Assembly (NCBI GenBank): GCA_947503785.1
Contig: CANNFB010000012.1
Location: 26,128-90,127, forward strand
Length of the DNA stretch: 64,000 nucleotides
Direction: 5' to 3'
DNA from: an uncultured Campylobacterales bacterium
GTDB taxonomy: Bacteria > Campylobacterota > Campylobacteria > Campylobacterales > Arcobacteraceae
In this document: positions 18,541-26,557 of the stretch, in pieces
How the letters are laid out: every line of letters starts with the position of its first letter
Position numbering within the stretch: position 1 is the stretch's first letter
Program-made: the position numbers and the translations under genes
The notes under the pieces: model-generated
Told to the model about the DNA's origin: nothing
Database searches by the model: none
Seen by the model: only the letters and a program-made list of their open reading frames with translations

Positions 18541-19035
18541 TTGAACGTAGATATTACAAAAATAGCTAATGTGATTTTATACATGTTACATAAAAAAGTT
18601 GACCACTTAAATGATAAAAAAGTATCAATAATGCTTTTCTTAATGGAATATAATCATCTTAAGTTTTGCGATAAGAAAATATTCAATGAAGAGTATATTA
18701 AAAACTCAAGAAACCCTGAGCCAGTACTTTTAGGTGAGCTTTTTGATGTGATTGCAAACAATGAAGATTTAACAGAAGAGGATGAAAGACTTTATTTTAT
18801 CCAAGAGCTTTTAGATTATTTAGATATTGAAGTTGTTGAAAGAAAGAAATTTGCTGAATTAAAGTTTATCAAAATGGAAGAAGAGTTTGATGAAACAATT
18901 TTTAATGAAGATGAATTAAAGACAATTTATAAAGTTGTAAGTGAGCATAAAAGTACAAGTCCTAGAAATATTGCAAATGCATGTTTCCAGATTGATGATT
19001 TAAGAAAAATACCAAATGGCGAGATAATTATCTAA
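18541..19035 (+). CDS. Possible Panacea (DUF4065)-like protein
   Basis: A 164-residue protein starting with TTG behind AAAGGA. The first 75 residues resemble the Panacea/SocA-like domain: KIANVILYMLHKK, then VSIMLFLMEYNHLKFCDKKIF (a K/L-rich helix followed by the conserved hL...g/dK.iF pattern) and NPEPVLLGELF where the family often has YGPV. The rest is acidic and helical. Panacea domains act as antitoxins or adaptors to proteolysis in several bacteria. No toxin partner is adjacent, since the next gene on the same strand is FKBP, 1 kb away. The family assignment is tentative. Confidence 0.5.
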   Translation: MNVDITKIANVILYMLHKKVDHLNDKKVSIMLFLMEYNHLKFCDKKIFNEEYIKNSRNPEPVLLGELFDVIANNEDLTEEDERLYFIQELLDYLDIEVVERKKFAELKFIKMEEEFDETIFNEDELKTIYKVVSEHKSTSPRNIANACFQIDDLRKIPNGEIII

Positions 19036-19036
19036 G

Positions 19037-19975
19037 TTAGAAGTTATTTCTAAAGTTTAAAATATCACTTTTTGTTAAAGATAGTTGATTTATCTGATTT
19101 TGTTGTAGTATCGGATTCATCAATGCGTCTTTATCATCTATATGTGGTATTCCTACTAAATGCGCAATTTCATGTGCGATTATCGCTTTTAATTCATTTT
19201 TACTTTCAAAACCATAAACCTCTATTTTATTCATAACATTCTTTACAGTTTTTTCCTTCACTTTTTTTCCATTTTTATAAAAAACTTTTGAAGTAACTTC
19301 TTTTAGCCCTATTGCATTACCTTTTACTTTTTTAAAGCTTCTATTCATTCTTTCAAGTTCGTTGTTTAGTCTAGTAAAATCTCTTATTAAAGTGTTTTGT
19401 AAATTTACTTTTTGATTATATGCATTAACTTTTGATTGTACTTTTCTTTGATTTCTTTGAAGAGTACTTGTAGAATATTTTATTTTTTTTTGCTCTTTTT
19501 TTATATAAGCTTTTATTTTTGTATATTCATCTTTTGAGAAGTTTTTTTGTTTATTTACTTCTTTTATATAATCATTTAATCTCTCTATTTTTTTATTTAA
19601 TATAAGACGTTCTTGTTTTAAAAAACTTTTTTCTGTATTAATATTTTCTAATTTTTTTGGTAAAGAATTTTGAATGTTTTCTACTTTTGCTTTTTTAAAT
19701 CTTAACTTTTTTATTTTTTTATCTATTCTTTTTTCAAGTTTTGAAGGTGGCACATAAAGTATATCAATGACTTTTCCATCTTGGGAATAATCGAAAATAT
19801 TCATATCAAGTTGTGATTCAAAGGTATATTCTATTTCATTTAAAATATTACGAATTTCTTGATGATTTATTTTATCTTTATAGTAATTATCTATTTTACC
19901 AATTTTTATTTTCTCAAAAGAGGCATTTGCTAGAGTTGAGAAGATTAAGATTGGAAATATTATTTTTTTTAACAT
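19037..19975 (-). CDS. Exported metzincin-like zinc metalloprotease with coiled coil
   Basis: A 312-residue protein with a signal peptide (MLKKIIFPILIFSTLANAS, cleavage after ANA). A very long basic coiled coil follows at about 75-220, rich in K, E, Q and N. The C-terminus holds AIIAHEIAHLVGIPHIDDKDALMNPI, that is the metzincin motif HExxHxxGxxH followed by a Met-turn (ALMNP). It should therefore be a periplasmic or secreted matrixin-type protease. The coiled coil is an unusual partner for such a small catalytic core. Target unknown. It ends 2 bases from the convergent Panacea-like gene. Confidence 0.78.
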   Translation of the reverse strand: MLKKIIFPILIFSTLANASFEKIKIGKIDNYYKDKINHQEIRNILNEIEYTFESQLDMNIFDYSQDGKVIDILYVPPSKLEKRIDKKIKKLRFKKAKVENIQNSLPKKLENINTEKSFLKQERLILNKKIERLNDYIKEVNKQKNFSKDEYTKIKAYIKKEQKKIKYSTSTLQRNQRKVQSKVNAYNQKVNLQNTLIRDFTRLNNELERMNRSFKKVKGNAIGLKEVTSKVFYKNGKKVKEKTVKNVMNKIEVYGFESKNELKAIIAHEIAHLVGIPHIDDKDALMNPILQQNQINQLSLTKSDILNFRNNF

Positions 19976-20050
19976 ACTTTATTTTAATAAAATATATATT
20001 TATCATAGCTTATTTAGATATAGTACTAAGCAAAAAAAAGAAGGAATCAC

Positions 20051-20470
20051 ATGTCAATTAAAGAAAATCAAAATGTAACTTTAAACTATGAATTAAAACT
20101 TAATAATGAAATAATAGATACAAATATGGATAAAGACCCTATAGCCTTTGTTTATGGCTCAGGACAGATAATAAATGGTTTAGAATTAGGGATAAAAGAT
20201 ATGAAAGAAGGTGAAACTAAAATCATAAAAGTAAGTCCTAAAGATGCTTATGGTGAATATGATGAAAAACTTTCTGAGATTGTTGATATTGCTGATTTTG
20301 AAGGAATTGATTTAGAAATTGGAATGGTTTTAGAAGCTGAAAATGATAGAAAAGAACCTATTAGAGCAACGGTAACTGATGTAACAAAAGAACATGTTAC
20401 TGTAGATTATAATCACCCATTAGCAGGTTCTGAGTTAGAATTTAAAGTTACTATTAAATCTATTATTTAG
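20051..20470 (+). CDS. FKBP-type peptidyl-prolyl isomerase, SlyD-like
   Basis: A 139-residue SlyD-type isomerase. It opens with VTLNYELKLNNEIIDTN and carries PIAFVYGSGQIINGLELGIKDMKEGE (about 27-56), the FKBP active-site region, with the insert-in-flap domain after KDAYGEYDE. It catalyses proline cis/trans isomerisation and assists folding in the cytoplasm. The C-terminal metal-binding His/Cys tail of E. coli SlyD is absent. The ATG follows a clear GAAGGA. Confidence 0.9.
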   Translation: MSIKENQNVTLNYELKLNNEIIDTNMDKDPIAFVYGSGQIINGLELGIKDMKEGETKIIKVSPKDAYGEYDEKLSEIVDIADFEGIDLEIGMVLEAENDRKEPIRATVTDVTKEHVTVDYNHPLAGSELEFKVTIKSII

Positions 20471-20560
20471 TAAGTAGGAATTAGCTAGCAATAACACTAA
20501 AGTTCTTATTTTTAAGTATCATATAGTAAAATACACAAAAATAAATTAGGTATTATAAAT

Positions 20561-21421
20561 ATGAAGAAACAGACTATTGCGTATCAAGGTGTGGGTGGAG
20601 CTTATTCTCACCTTTCTTGTAAAAACGTATTCCCACAAGCTGATACAATTGCTTGTCAATCATTTAAAGAAGCAATGTATTTAGTTGAAACTGGTGTTGC
20701 AAACTTAGCTATGATTCCTGTTGAAAATTCAACAGCAGGAAGAGTTGAGGAAATTTATAGACTAATTCCTAAAATGGAATTAACTATTATTGATGAACAT
20801 TTTGAACCTATAAAACACTGTTTGTTAGGTCTTAAAGACTCAACTTTAAAAGATATCAAATATGTATCATCTCATCCTCAAGCACTTGCCCAATGTCTTG
20901 GAAATATTACAAAAATGAATATACAAGCAATAGCAAAGTTTGATACAGCAGGTGCAGCACAAGAATTAACTCACATGAAAGATAAGGCTCATGCTGCAAT
21001 AGCTTCAAGTTTATCTGCGGAACTTTATGATTTAAATATTTTAGATGATAACTTTGGAGATCATCATGGAAATACAACAAGATTCTTAATTCTTGGCAAA
21101 AATGATGAAATACCTGAGTATATAGAAGAAGAAAAATATATTACATCTTTAGTTTTTGAAGTAAGAGATATTCCTTCTTCTTTATATAAAGCCTTAGGGG
21201 GTTTTGCTACAAATGGAGTAAACCTTATAAAACTTGAGAGTTATTCTGTTCCAGGAAGTATGGAAGCTAGTCAATTTCATATTGATATTGATGGACATAT
21301 AAGTGAGAAAAAATTACAACTTGCAATTGAAGAATTAAAGTTTTTTGCAAAAGACATGAAGCAATTAGGTATTTATAAAAGAGATTCATATAGAGATATA
21401 ATGGAAACTTTTAAGAACTAA
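20561..21421 (+). CDS. pheA: Prephenate dehydratase with ACT domain
   Basis: A 286-residue enzyme converting prephenate to phenylpyruvate in phenylalanine synthesis. It opens with IAYQGVGGAYSHLS, has AMIPVENSTAGRV near residue 53, SSHPQALAQC near 103, AAIASSLSAELYDL near 147 and the catalytic motif GNTTRFLILGK near 169. The last 90 residues form the regulatory ACT domain, where ESYS stands in place of the usual ESRP phenylalanine-binding motif, so feedback control may differ. There is no chorismate mutase domain. The following 77-residue gene may be co-transcribed. Confidence 0.92.
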   Translation: MKKQTIAYQGVGGAYSHLSCKNVFPQADTIACQSFKEAMYLVETGVANLAMIPVENSTAGRVEEIYRLIPKMELTIIDEHFEPIKHCLLGLKDSTLKDIKYVSSHPQALAQCLGNITKMNIQAIAKFDTAGAAQELTHMKDKAHAAIASSLSAELYDLNILDDNFGDHHGNTTRFLILGKNDEIPEYIEEEKYITSLVFEVRDIPSSLYKALGGFATNGVNLIKLESYSVPGSMEASQFHIDIDGHISEKKLQLAIEELKFFAKDMKQLGIYKRDSYRDIMETFKN

Positions 21422-21437
21422 AATAAGGAAAAGATAA

Positions 21438-21671
21438 ATGTATAACCCTATATCATGTGAGTTTTTTGATCAACTAAACGTTGCAATGCAAAGAAAAATA
21501 CCTTCAACTGTTGTTTATTTAAAAGATGAAGACAATAAACAAACTGCCAAAGGTATTGTAAAAACAATGGAAGTAATAGATGGGATTGAATACCTAATCT
21601 TAGATTCAAAAGAAAAAATAAGACTAGATTCTGTTTTTACTTTCAATGGAAAAAGACATAGAGAAGAATAA
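21438..21671 (+). CDS. Small conserved hypothetical protein
   Basis: A 77-residue soluble protein that I do not recognise. It opens MYNPISCEFFDQLNVAMQRK and ends with KIRLDSVFTFNGKRHREE. The pattern of alternating strands (TVVYLKDEDNKQTAKGIVK, GIEYLILDSKEKIRLDSVFTFNG) suggests a small Sm-like or SH3-like beta barrel, reminiscent of transcription-antitermination or rho-binding small proteins. This is only a fold guess. It lies 16 bases after pheA with AAGGAAAAG before the ATG, and ends in a convergent terminator. Confidence 0.65.
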   Translation: MYNPISCEFFDQLNVAMQRKIPSTVVYLKDEDNKQTAKGIVKTMEVIDGIEYLILDSKEKIRLDSVFTFNGKRHREE

Positions 21672-21694
21672 GACTCTTTAAAATTAGAGTCTTA
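21669..21694. terminator. Convergent terminator hairpin
   Basis: A perfect 9-bp stem (TAAGACTCT / AGAGTCTTA) with an 8-base loop. It includes the stop codon of the 77-residue gene and lies 4 bases before the end of the convergent NYN gene. Confidence 0.6.
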
Positions 21695-21697
21695 AAA

Positions 21698-22414
21698 CTA
21701 GTCTCTAATTCTTATATAGATATGAACGTTATTAGAATCATCGTTAAATTTTCTCTCATCAATAAGAATATAATTTAAATCTCTAATTAACTTTCCTAAC
21801 TTATCATAACCATAATTTCTAGGGTCAAAAGATGGATGTTTTTTATTTATATAAGCACCAACATTTGATAGTCTTGCCCAACCATCATCTTTTGAAACTG
21901 CATTTATAGCTGAGATAACTACTGGTCTTAACTCTGTAGTATTAGACTCTTCAATAACTTCAGTATCTTTTTTCTCTCGTAAAATCTCTGTAAATACAAA
22001 CTTATCACAAGCTGCGATAAATGCTTCAGGAGTCTTTTTCTCTCCAAAACCATATACTATTAAACCAGACTCTCTAATTCTTGTAGCAAGTCTTGTAAAA
22101 TCACTATCTGAAGAGATTAAACAAAAACCATCTAAACTATTTTCATGTAAAATATCCATAGCATCAATGATTAAAGAAGCATCTGTAGCATTTTTTCCTT
22201 GAGTATAAGAAAACTGTTGAATAGGCTGAATTGCATGTGAATTCAAGTGTTCTTTCCACTGCTTTAAGTTTGTAGTAGTCCAATCTCCATACGCTCTTTT
22301 AATACTTGCAACTCCAAACTTTGCTACTTCGGCAAGTAGTTCTTCAACAACTGAAGCTTGAGCATTATCTGCATCAATTAATACAGCTAGTTTCATTGAT
22401 TTATTATCTGGCAT
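21698..22414 (-). CDS. NYN-domain (PIN-like) protein with OST-HTH/LOTUS domain
   Basis: A 238-residue protein. The N-terminal NYN domain opens with LAVLIDADNAQASVVEELL and continues with KNATDASLIIDAMDIL and FCLISSDSDFTRLATRIRESG. It keeps the acidic residues (DADN, D of ATDASL, SSDSDF) that bind metal in PIN-like RNases. The C-terminal 70 residues (ISAINAVSKDDGWARLSNVGAYI, then FDPRNYGYDKLGKLI) form an OST-HTH/LOTUS RNA-binding module. A role as an RNA nuclease or RNA-binding factor is inferred. Such NYN-LOTUS proteins are widespread but poorly studied in bacteria. Confidence 0.88.
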   Translation of the reverse strand: MPDNKSMKLAVLIDADNAQASVVEELLAEVAKFGVASIKRAYGDWTTTNLKQWKEHLNSHAIQPIQQFSYTQGKNATDASLIIDAMDILHENSLDGFCLISSDSDFTRLATRIRESGLIVYGFGEKKTPEAFIAACDKFVFTEILREKKDTEVIEESNTTELRPVVISAINAVSKDDGWARLSNVGAYINKKHPSFDPRNYGYDKLGKLIRDLNYILIDERKFNDDSNNVHIYIRIRD

Positions 22415-22475
22415 TTTCTTCCTTATATTTTATACATATTATTTTTATATTACCTAGATAAGTGTTAGTTTATAC

Positions 22476-22937
22476 TTATTTCCATTGGGGATTGAAATCA
22501 ACTCTTGTTCCATCTGCTGTTGTATGTTCTTCTAAAGAGTTCTCTTTAGCTTGAACTACAAGATAAGTCATTATATCATCAGAACAATTTCGTATACCTC
22601 TTATACCTTCAGGTGCAACTCTAAGAACACTACCCTCTTTTATATCAATAACTTTTCCATCAACTTGGAAAAAACCAAAACCTTTTAAGATAATATATGT
22701 TTCTTCATTTTTTCTATGAATATGAAAATAAGGTTGCTCAGAGTTTGCAGGCAAAGAATTAAAAGATATTTCAGAAGCACTTGCTTTTGTAGCATCTTTT
22801 AAAAATACTTTTCCTTCTATCTCTTGTTTATTAACAGGATGAATCAAAGAATATTGCATTAGTTCATCTAAGTTTCCTAAATCTATTGCTGTATAGTTTT
22901 TATCTTCAGATAGTTTTTTAATTTCTTTCATTTTCAT
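22476..22937 (-). CDS. Cupin-domain protein
   Basis: A 153-residue single-cupin protein. The metal-binding first motif is PYFHIHRKNEETYIILKGFGFF (about 73-94) and the second is GSVLRVAPEGIRGIRNCS (about 105-122). The second motif lacks the usual histidine in the xHxxxN position, so the metal site may be incomplete. The substrate is unknown. The start overlaps the end of the DUF59 gene by about 20 bases, and the EthD-like gene is further upstream; all three probably form one operon. Confidence 0.8.
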   Translation of the reverse strand: MKMKEIKKLSEDKNYTAIDLGNLDELMQYSLIHPVNKQEIEGKVFLKDATKASASEISFNSLPANSEQPYFHIHRKNEETYIILKGFGFFQVDGKVIDIKEGSVLRVAPEGIRGIRNCSDDIMTYLVVQAKENSLEEHTTADGTRVDFNPQWK

Positions 22938-23259
22938 TCCTTAATTTTTCTAAACCTTCTTCAGATATCATAGTAACTTCCCATTTAGGAGAAAATACAA
23001 ATTCCACTTTACAAGTATCAACTTCCCCAACACTTTTTACAGTATCTATAATCTTATCAGTAAAAGATTTTGTACTATTACATCTAGAGTTTATTACAGT
23101 CATTTCAATATTTACATTTACTTTATTGTCTTTATTTAGTATATCAATTTTATATATAAGTCCTAAATCATAAATACTTATTGGCAGTTCTAAATCCAAA
23201 ATTGTTTTTAGTTTGTTGATTACTTTTTGTTCTATTTCATCTTTATTAAATATTTTCAT
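22918..23259 (-). CDS. MIP18/DUF59-family protein
   Basis: A 113-residue protein similar to the DUF59 domain found in SufT and PaaD-like iron-sulfur assembly factors. It has the typical plan KVINKLKTILDLELPISIYDLGLIYKI (D.E....sI.dLGlvy.v) and then IEMTVINSRCNSTKSF, with one conserved cysteine where relatives read MTLTxPxCP. The C-terminus (VEFVFSPKWEVTMISEEGLEKL) also fits. It may help mature an Fe-S protein, but none is adjacent. Its 3' end overlaps the cupin gene. Confidence 0.75.
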   Translation of the reverse strand: MKIFNKDEIEQKVINKLKTILDLELPISIYDLGLIYKIDILNKDNKVNVNIEMTVINSRCNSTKSFTDKIIDTVKSVGEVDTCKVEFVFSPKWEVTMISEEGLEKLRNENERN

Positions 23260-23279
23260 TTTATATCTTTATTATAAAA

Positions 23280-23591
23280 TTAAATTAAAATTTCACTAAT
23301 TTGAATTTGAGGTTGAGAATTTGTAAAATTTGGAATATCAGAAAGTAATTCTTCTGAATGAAGTCCAAATATAGCTTGAAAAGCTTCAATTGAATCAAAT
23401 GTCAGATGAGTCATCACAACATATAAAGCAGGACTACCAGGTAAACCACCAGCAAGACCAAAATCTACTTGTGTATTTTTTAATGCATCACCTAATAGTT
23501 TTGAAACTAATGGAACATGCTTTTCACAATAATATTCTTTATTAAATACTATATCCTCTGAATTTGGATACATCACACTTACTTTTATCAT
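23280..23591 (-). CDS. EthD-family protein
   Basis: A 103-residue ferredoxin-like dimeric alpha/beta barrel protein: IKVSVMYPNSEDIVFNKEYYCEKHVPLV, then GLPGSPALYVVMTHLTFDSIEAFQAIFG. This is the EthD pattern named for a gene needed for ether degradation in actinobacteria. Many relatives of this size are annotated as EthD family reductases without proven activity. It heads a three-gene minus-strand cluster with the DUF59 and cupin genes. Confidence 0.82.
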   Translation of the reverse strand: MIKVSVMYPNSEDIVFNKEYYCEKHVPLVSKLLGDALKNTQVDFGLAGGLPGSPALYVVMTHLTFDSIEAFQAIFGLHSEELLSDIPNFTNSQPQIQISEILI

Positions 23592-23667
23592 AATATTTTC
23601 CTATTTTTAATTTAACTAATATCTAGTTACAGTAAGAGTCTAACATATAAATATAGCAAGAGTATAT

Positions 23668-23699
23668 ATCAAGAATTGAAATAAAATTCAATTCTTGAT
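23668..23699 (-). terminator. Hairpin downstream of adk
   Basis: A perfect 13-bp stem (ATCAAGAATTGAA / TTCAATTCTTGAT) with an ATAAAA loop, 20-51 bases past the adk stop. It is likely to end the adk transcript. Confidence 0.6.
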
Positions 23700-23718
23700 T
23701 TTTATTTAGTGAAGGTTA

Positions 23719-24366
23719 TTATTTAAGTGCAGCAAACATATCAGAAGTTACTTCTGAAACATCTTTTGTTCCATCAAGTTCAATCATAACACCCATTTTA
23801 GTATAGAAATCAATAAGTGGTGCAGTTTGGTCATGATAAGCCCCTAGTCTACTTTTAACAGTCTCGGCATTGTCATCTTTTCTGATAATTAATTCAGATT
23901 CACAGTAATCACATACATCTTCTTTTTTTGATGGATTAAAGTCTACATGGAAAGATGCTCCACAAGAAGAACAAACTCTTCTACCTGTAATTCTACCAAC
24001 GATTAATTCATCAGGAACATTTAAAGAGATCACTTTATCTAAAGAGATATTCATCTTAGCCATTAATTCACTTAAAGCTTCAGCTTGTCCAAGAGTTCTT
24101 GGGAAACCATCAAGAATAAAACCTTTTTTACAATCATCTTCGGCTAATCTATCTTTGATAATACCAATAATAGTTGAATCAGGAACTAATTTTCCTGCAT
24201 CCATAAAGTTTTTAGCTTCCATACCCATATCAGTTTTATCTGCAATCGCAGCTCTTAAAATATCACCTGTAGAGATTTGAGGGATATCATACTTTTCAAT
24301 TAAAAACTTAGCTTGTGTACCTTTTCCAGCACCAGGTGCTCCAAATACCATTAAATTCATGTTCAA
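23719..24366 (-). CDS. adk: Adenylate kinase
   Basis: A 215-residue kinase interconverting ATP, ADP and AMP in the cytoplasm. It has the P-loop FGAPGAGKGTQAKFL near residue 8, DGFPRTLGQAEAL near 83 and the long LID. The LID carries four cysteines (CSSCGASFH and CDYCESEL, about 128-155), so it is the zinc-binding type common in Gram-positive bacteria and some Campylobacterota. It is monocistronic by spacing. Confidence 0.97.
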   Translation of the reverse strand: MNMNLMVFGAPGAGKGTQAKFLIEKYDIPQISTGDILRAAIADKTDMGMEAKNFMDAGKLVPDSTIIGIIKDRLAEDDCKKGFILDGFPRTLGQAEALSELMAKMNISLDKVISLNVPDELIVGRITGRRVCSSCGASFHVDFNPSKKEDVCDYCESELIIRKDDNAETVKSRLGAYHDQTAPLIDFYTKMGVMIELDGTKDVSEVTSDMFAALK

Positions 24367-24445
24367 CTTCCTTGATTTTCTTTTACGTGATTGTATAAAA
24401 AAACTAGTTAATAGTACCTAAGAGATAAAAACTACATACTAAATT

Positions 24446-25204
24446 TTACTCTTTAACAAACTCTTCTATTTTAGAAGCAAAATAAACAGGACATTCCAAC
24501 ATTGGATAATGTCCTGCTTCTTGACATTCAATAATCTCTAAATCTTTATAATAATGAGAGAATAGTTTTGTAACTGATTTTAGTGCAAAAATAGGAAAAT
24601 CATATTTTCCTACAATTATTTTAATAGGTATTTTTATATTTTTTACTTCATTGGAAAAATCTGTTTCTAAATACATTTTCATATACCCTACTCGTGCATT
24701 AAGTGTTGAAGCTTCGTATGCCATTTTAATTCTAGATTTAGCCCATATTTTATTGTGTCTTTTACTTGCACTATAAACTATTTCTTCTATCTTATTTTTA
24801 TTTTCCTTCATTTCATTTATAAGTTTATCTTGTGCTATTTGTGATAGTTTTATTCCTGTTGGAGGGATTGGAGTTATAAGTATAAGTTTTGAGATTCTTG
24901 AATCAATAAGTGCAACTTTTTGTGCAATTAGTGTTGACATTGAGTGTGCAATTAAAATAACATCTTCTAAATCTAGTTGTGTTATAAGATTTTTAATATC
25001 ATTAGATGCTTCAACACAAGAATAGTCACCTTCAATATCTTTTGATAATCCATAACCACGTAAATCTACGAATATAAAAGTAAAATCATCTGTATTTAAG
25101 TAAGGAAAAGTAGACTCGTAATTTTTATAGTTTCCCATTAGTTCATGTAAAACTATTATATTTTTTTTGCCTGTTCCAATTATTTTATGACCTAATTTTA
25201 TCAT
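24446..25204 (-). CDS. Alpha/beta-fold hydrolase
   Basis: A 252-residue alpha/beta hydrolase. The oxyanion region is IVLHELMGNYKNYESTFPYLN. The nucleophile elbow is LIAHSMSTLIAQKVALID (Ser near residue 91), with a serine instead of the usual second glycine in GxSxG. The aspartate is in IIVGKYDFP and the histidine in ECQEAGHYPMLECP near 234. The substrate is unknown; carboxylesterase or lipid-like esters are typical. It stands alone. Confidence 0.8.
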   Translation of the reverse strand: MIKLGHKIIGTGKKNIIVLHELMGNYKNYESTFPYLNTDDFTFIFVDLRGYGLSKDIEGDYSCVEASNDIKNLITQLDLEDVILIAHSMSTLIAQKVALIDSRISKLILITPIPPTGIKLSQIAQDKLINEMKENKNKIEEIVYSASKRHNKIWAKSRIKMAYEASTLNARVGYMKMYLETDFSNEVKNIKIPIKIIVGKYDFPIFALKSVTKLFSHYYKDLEIIECQEAGHYPMLECPVYFASKIEEFVKE

Positions 25205-25337
25205 TACTATCCTATATATTTATTCGTTTAGTAAAAAGTTTAACATCTATATTCTTAGATATAAATTTAGAAATTAACATAAAAGATGCTTTAAAAAGCT
25301 TTTAGATACACTTCTTTTATGTGTAATGGAGTAAGAA

Positions 25338-25592
25338 ATGCAAAAAGATGAAGAAATAGAACAAATACTTGATAGCCTAAGAAAAGTAGCTTTTTACGTA
25401 GGACATGGAAAGTACAATGATTATATGAGTACAGAAGAAGTTCAAGAAATCAAAGCAACTTTAGAAAAAATACTTGAAATTGAAAAAGAGTATGAAAAAG
25501 CTACAACAGATGAAGAAAAAGAACTTATTTATAAACGATTAGAAATATATAAAACTTTTACTGTAAAAGATTTTATTGATTATAAAATATAA
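25338..25592 (+). CDS. Small acidic helical protein, unknown
   Basis: An 84-residue soluble, acidic, helix-rich protein that I do not recognise. It has a short motif VAFYVGHGKYNDYMSTEEVQ near residue 18 and a coiled-coil stretch (KIL EIEKEYEKATTDEEKELIYKRL) near 45-70. It is translated from ATG behind GGAGTAAG and is followed after 11 bases by the thiamine-binding-protein gene, so the two are probably one transcript. Confidence 0.6.
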   Translation: MQKDEEIEQILDSLRKVAFYVGHGKYNDYMSTEEVQEIKATLEKILEIEKEYEKATTDEEKELIYKRLEIYKTFTVKDFIDYKI

Positions 25593-25603
25593 AGGACAAA
25601 ACA

Positions 25604-25930
25604 ATGTTATCAGTACTTTTAGAATTTGCGATGTTCCCAACATCAGACGATGGAAGAGAAGGCTCTTCAGTTTCAAAAGAAGTAAGTAAAGTAATCGATG
25701 CTATAGATAAAAGTGGCATAGCATATCAGTTAACAGCAATGGGAACTATCATAGAAGCAACTAGTATGAAAGAAGCTTTAAGTATAGTAGAGTTAGCTTA
25801 CGAGCAACTAGAAGATTGCGATAGAGTATATAGCTCTCTAAAATTTGATATACGAAAAAACTGTGAAAATAGACTCAAAACAAAAGTAGAAAAAATAGAA
25901 AAAACTTTAAATAGAAAAATAAACTCATAA
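25604..25930 (+). CDS. MTH1187-family thiamine-binding protein
   Basis: A 108-residue ferredoxin-like protein of the MTH1187/YqgV (DUF77) family. It opens LLEFAMFPTSDDGREGSSVSKEVSKVIDAIDKSG, with the conserved GxSVS segment, and continues with YQLTAMGTIIEA. Relatives bind thiamine-like molecules and are under thiamine control in some bacteria; no thi box is seen upstream. It follows the 84-residue gene by 11 bases. A second, 5'-truncated copy of its last 52 codons lies about 600 bases downstream. Confidence 0.88.
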   Translation: MLSVLLEFAMFPTSDDGREGSSVSKEVSKVIDAIDKSGIAYQLTAMGTIIEATSMKEALSIVELAYEQLEDCDRVYSSLKFDIRKNCENRLKTKVEKIEKTLNRKINS

Positions 25931-26010
25931 GAAAGAGTATAAAAGTTACTTGGAATAATTTTAGGTAAAAAATATTTTACTATTATTCTATTTTATAATA
26001 GTTTTTTGAA

Positions 26011-26016
26011 TATAAT
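26011..26016 (+). promoter_or_regulatory. Predicted -10 box of the DUF3144 gene
   Basis: TATAAT about 25 bases upstream of the ATG, followed by the Shine-Dalgarno AGGATA. No clear -35 is seen. Confidence 0.45.
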
Positions 26017-26040
26017 TCAAGTAAAAATAGGATATACGTA

Positions 26041-26331
26041 ATGAGCGAAAAATCAAACGAATTTTTACAACGAGCTGATGCTCAAATTGCAATTGCAAAT
26101 GAACAACTACAACAAGGACTAACATTAGGTGAAGTAAGTGCTTCATATATGTACGGCTCAGTACGATTTAGTACTTATATGGCGTGTACTTCATATGATA
26201 CAGCAGAAGAAATGCTTGCAGAAAAAGATGAAATTATAGAGTACTTTACAAAAGAATATAAATTAGCAGTAGAAGAGCATCTAAATAATCATGCAGTTAC
26301 TCATGATTTTACACAAAATCCAAAAAAATAA
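26041..26331 (+). CDS. DUF3144-family protein
   Basis: A 96-residue small soluble protein that fits the DUF3144 family. It opens FLQRADAQIAIANEQLQQG and has VSASYMYGSVRFSTYMACTS followed by an acidic helical C-terminal half (YFTKEYKLAVEEHLNNH). Relatives are widespread in Proteobacteria with no known role. It has its own promoter and terminator and lies between the thiamine-binding-protein gene and its decayed copy. Confidence 0.8.
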   Translation: MSEKSNEFLQRADAQIAIANEQLQQGLTLGEVSASYMYGSVRFSTYMACTSYDTAEEMLAEKDEIIEYFTKEYKLAVEEHLNNHAVTHDFTQNPKK

Positions 26332-26339
26332 GTAGAAAA

Positions 26340-26360
26340 AGGGGTGTAAAATACACCTCT
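26340..26360 (+). terminator. Terminator of the DUF3144 gene
   Basis: A 9-bp stem with one G-U pair (AGGGGTGTA / TACACCTCT) and an AAA loop, 9 bases past the stop, preceded by A's and followed by a T-rich tract. Confidence 0.65.
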
Positions 26361-26381
26361 GTTTTAGTTAAACTTTATGGT

Positions 26382-26539
26382 AAGCTTTAAGTATCGTAGA
26401 GTTAGCTTACGAGCAACTAGAAGATTGTGATAGAGTATATAGCTCACTAATTTTTGATATACGGAAAAACTGTGAAAATAGACTCAAAATAAAAGTGGAA
26501 AAAGTAGAAAAGACTTTAAATAAAAAAGTTGCAGATTGA
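26382..26539 (+). pseudogene. 5'-truncated copy of the thiamine-binding-protein gene
   Basis: This stretch repeats the 3' end of the gene at 25604-25930. From GCT at 26384 to TGA at 26537 it reads ALSIVELAYEQLEDCDRVYS and onward, in step with the parent, 52 codons including the stop. By hand count there are 11 mismatches in the first 144 bases. Six of the altered codons are synonymous and four change a residue (K to I, T to I, I to V, R to K), while the last codons differ. A stop codon lies directly before the block (26381-26383) and no start is available. The silent-leaning changes suggest a former full-length paralogue that later lost its 5' part. Confidence 0.85.
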
Positions 26540-26557
26540 GATATAGTTTTAAACTAA

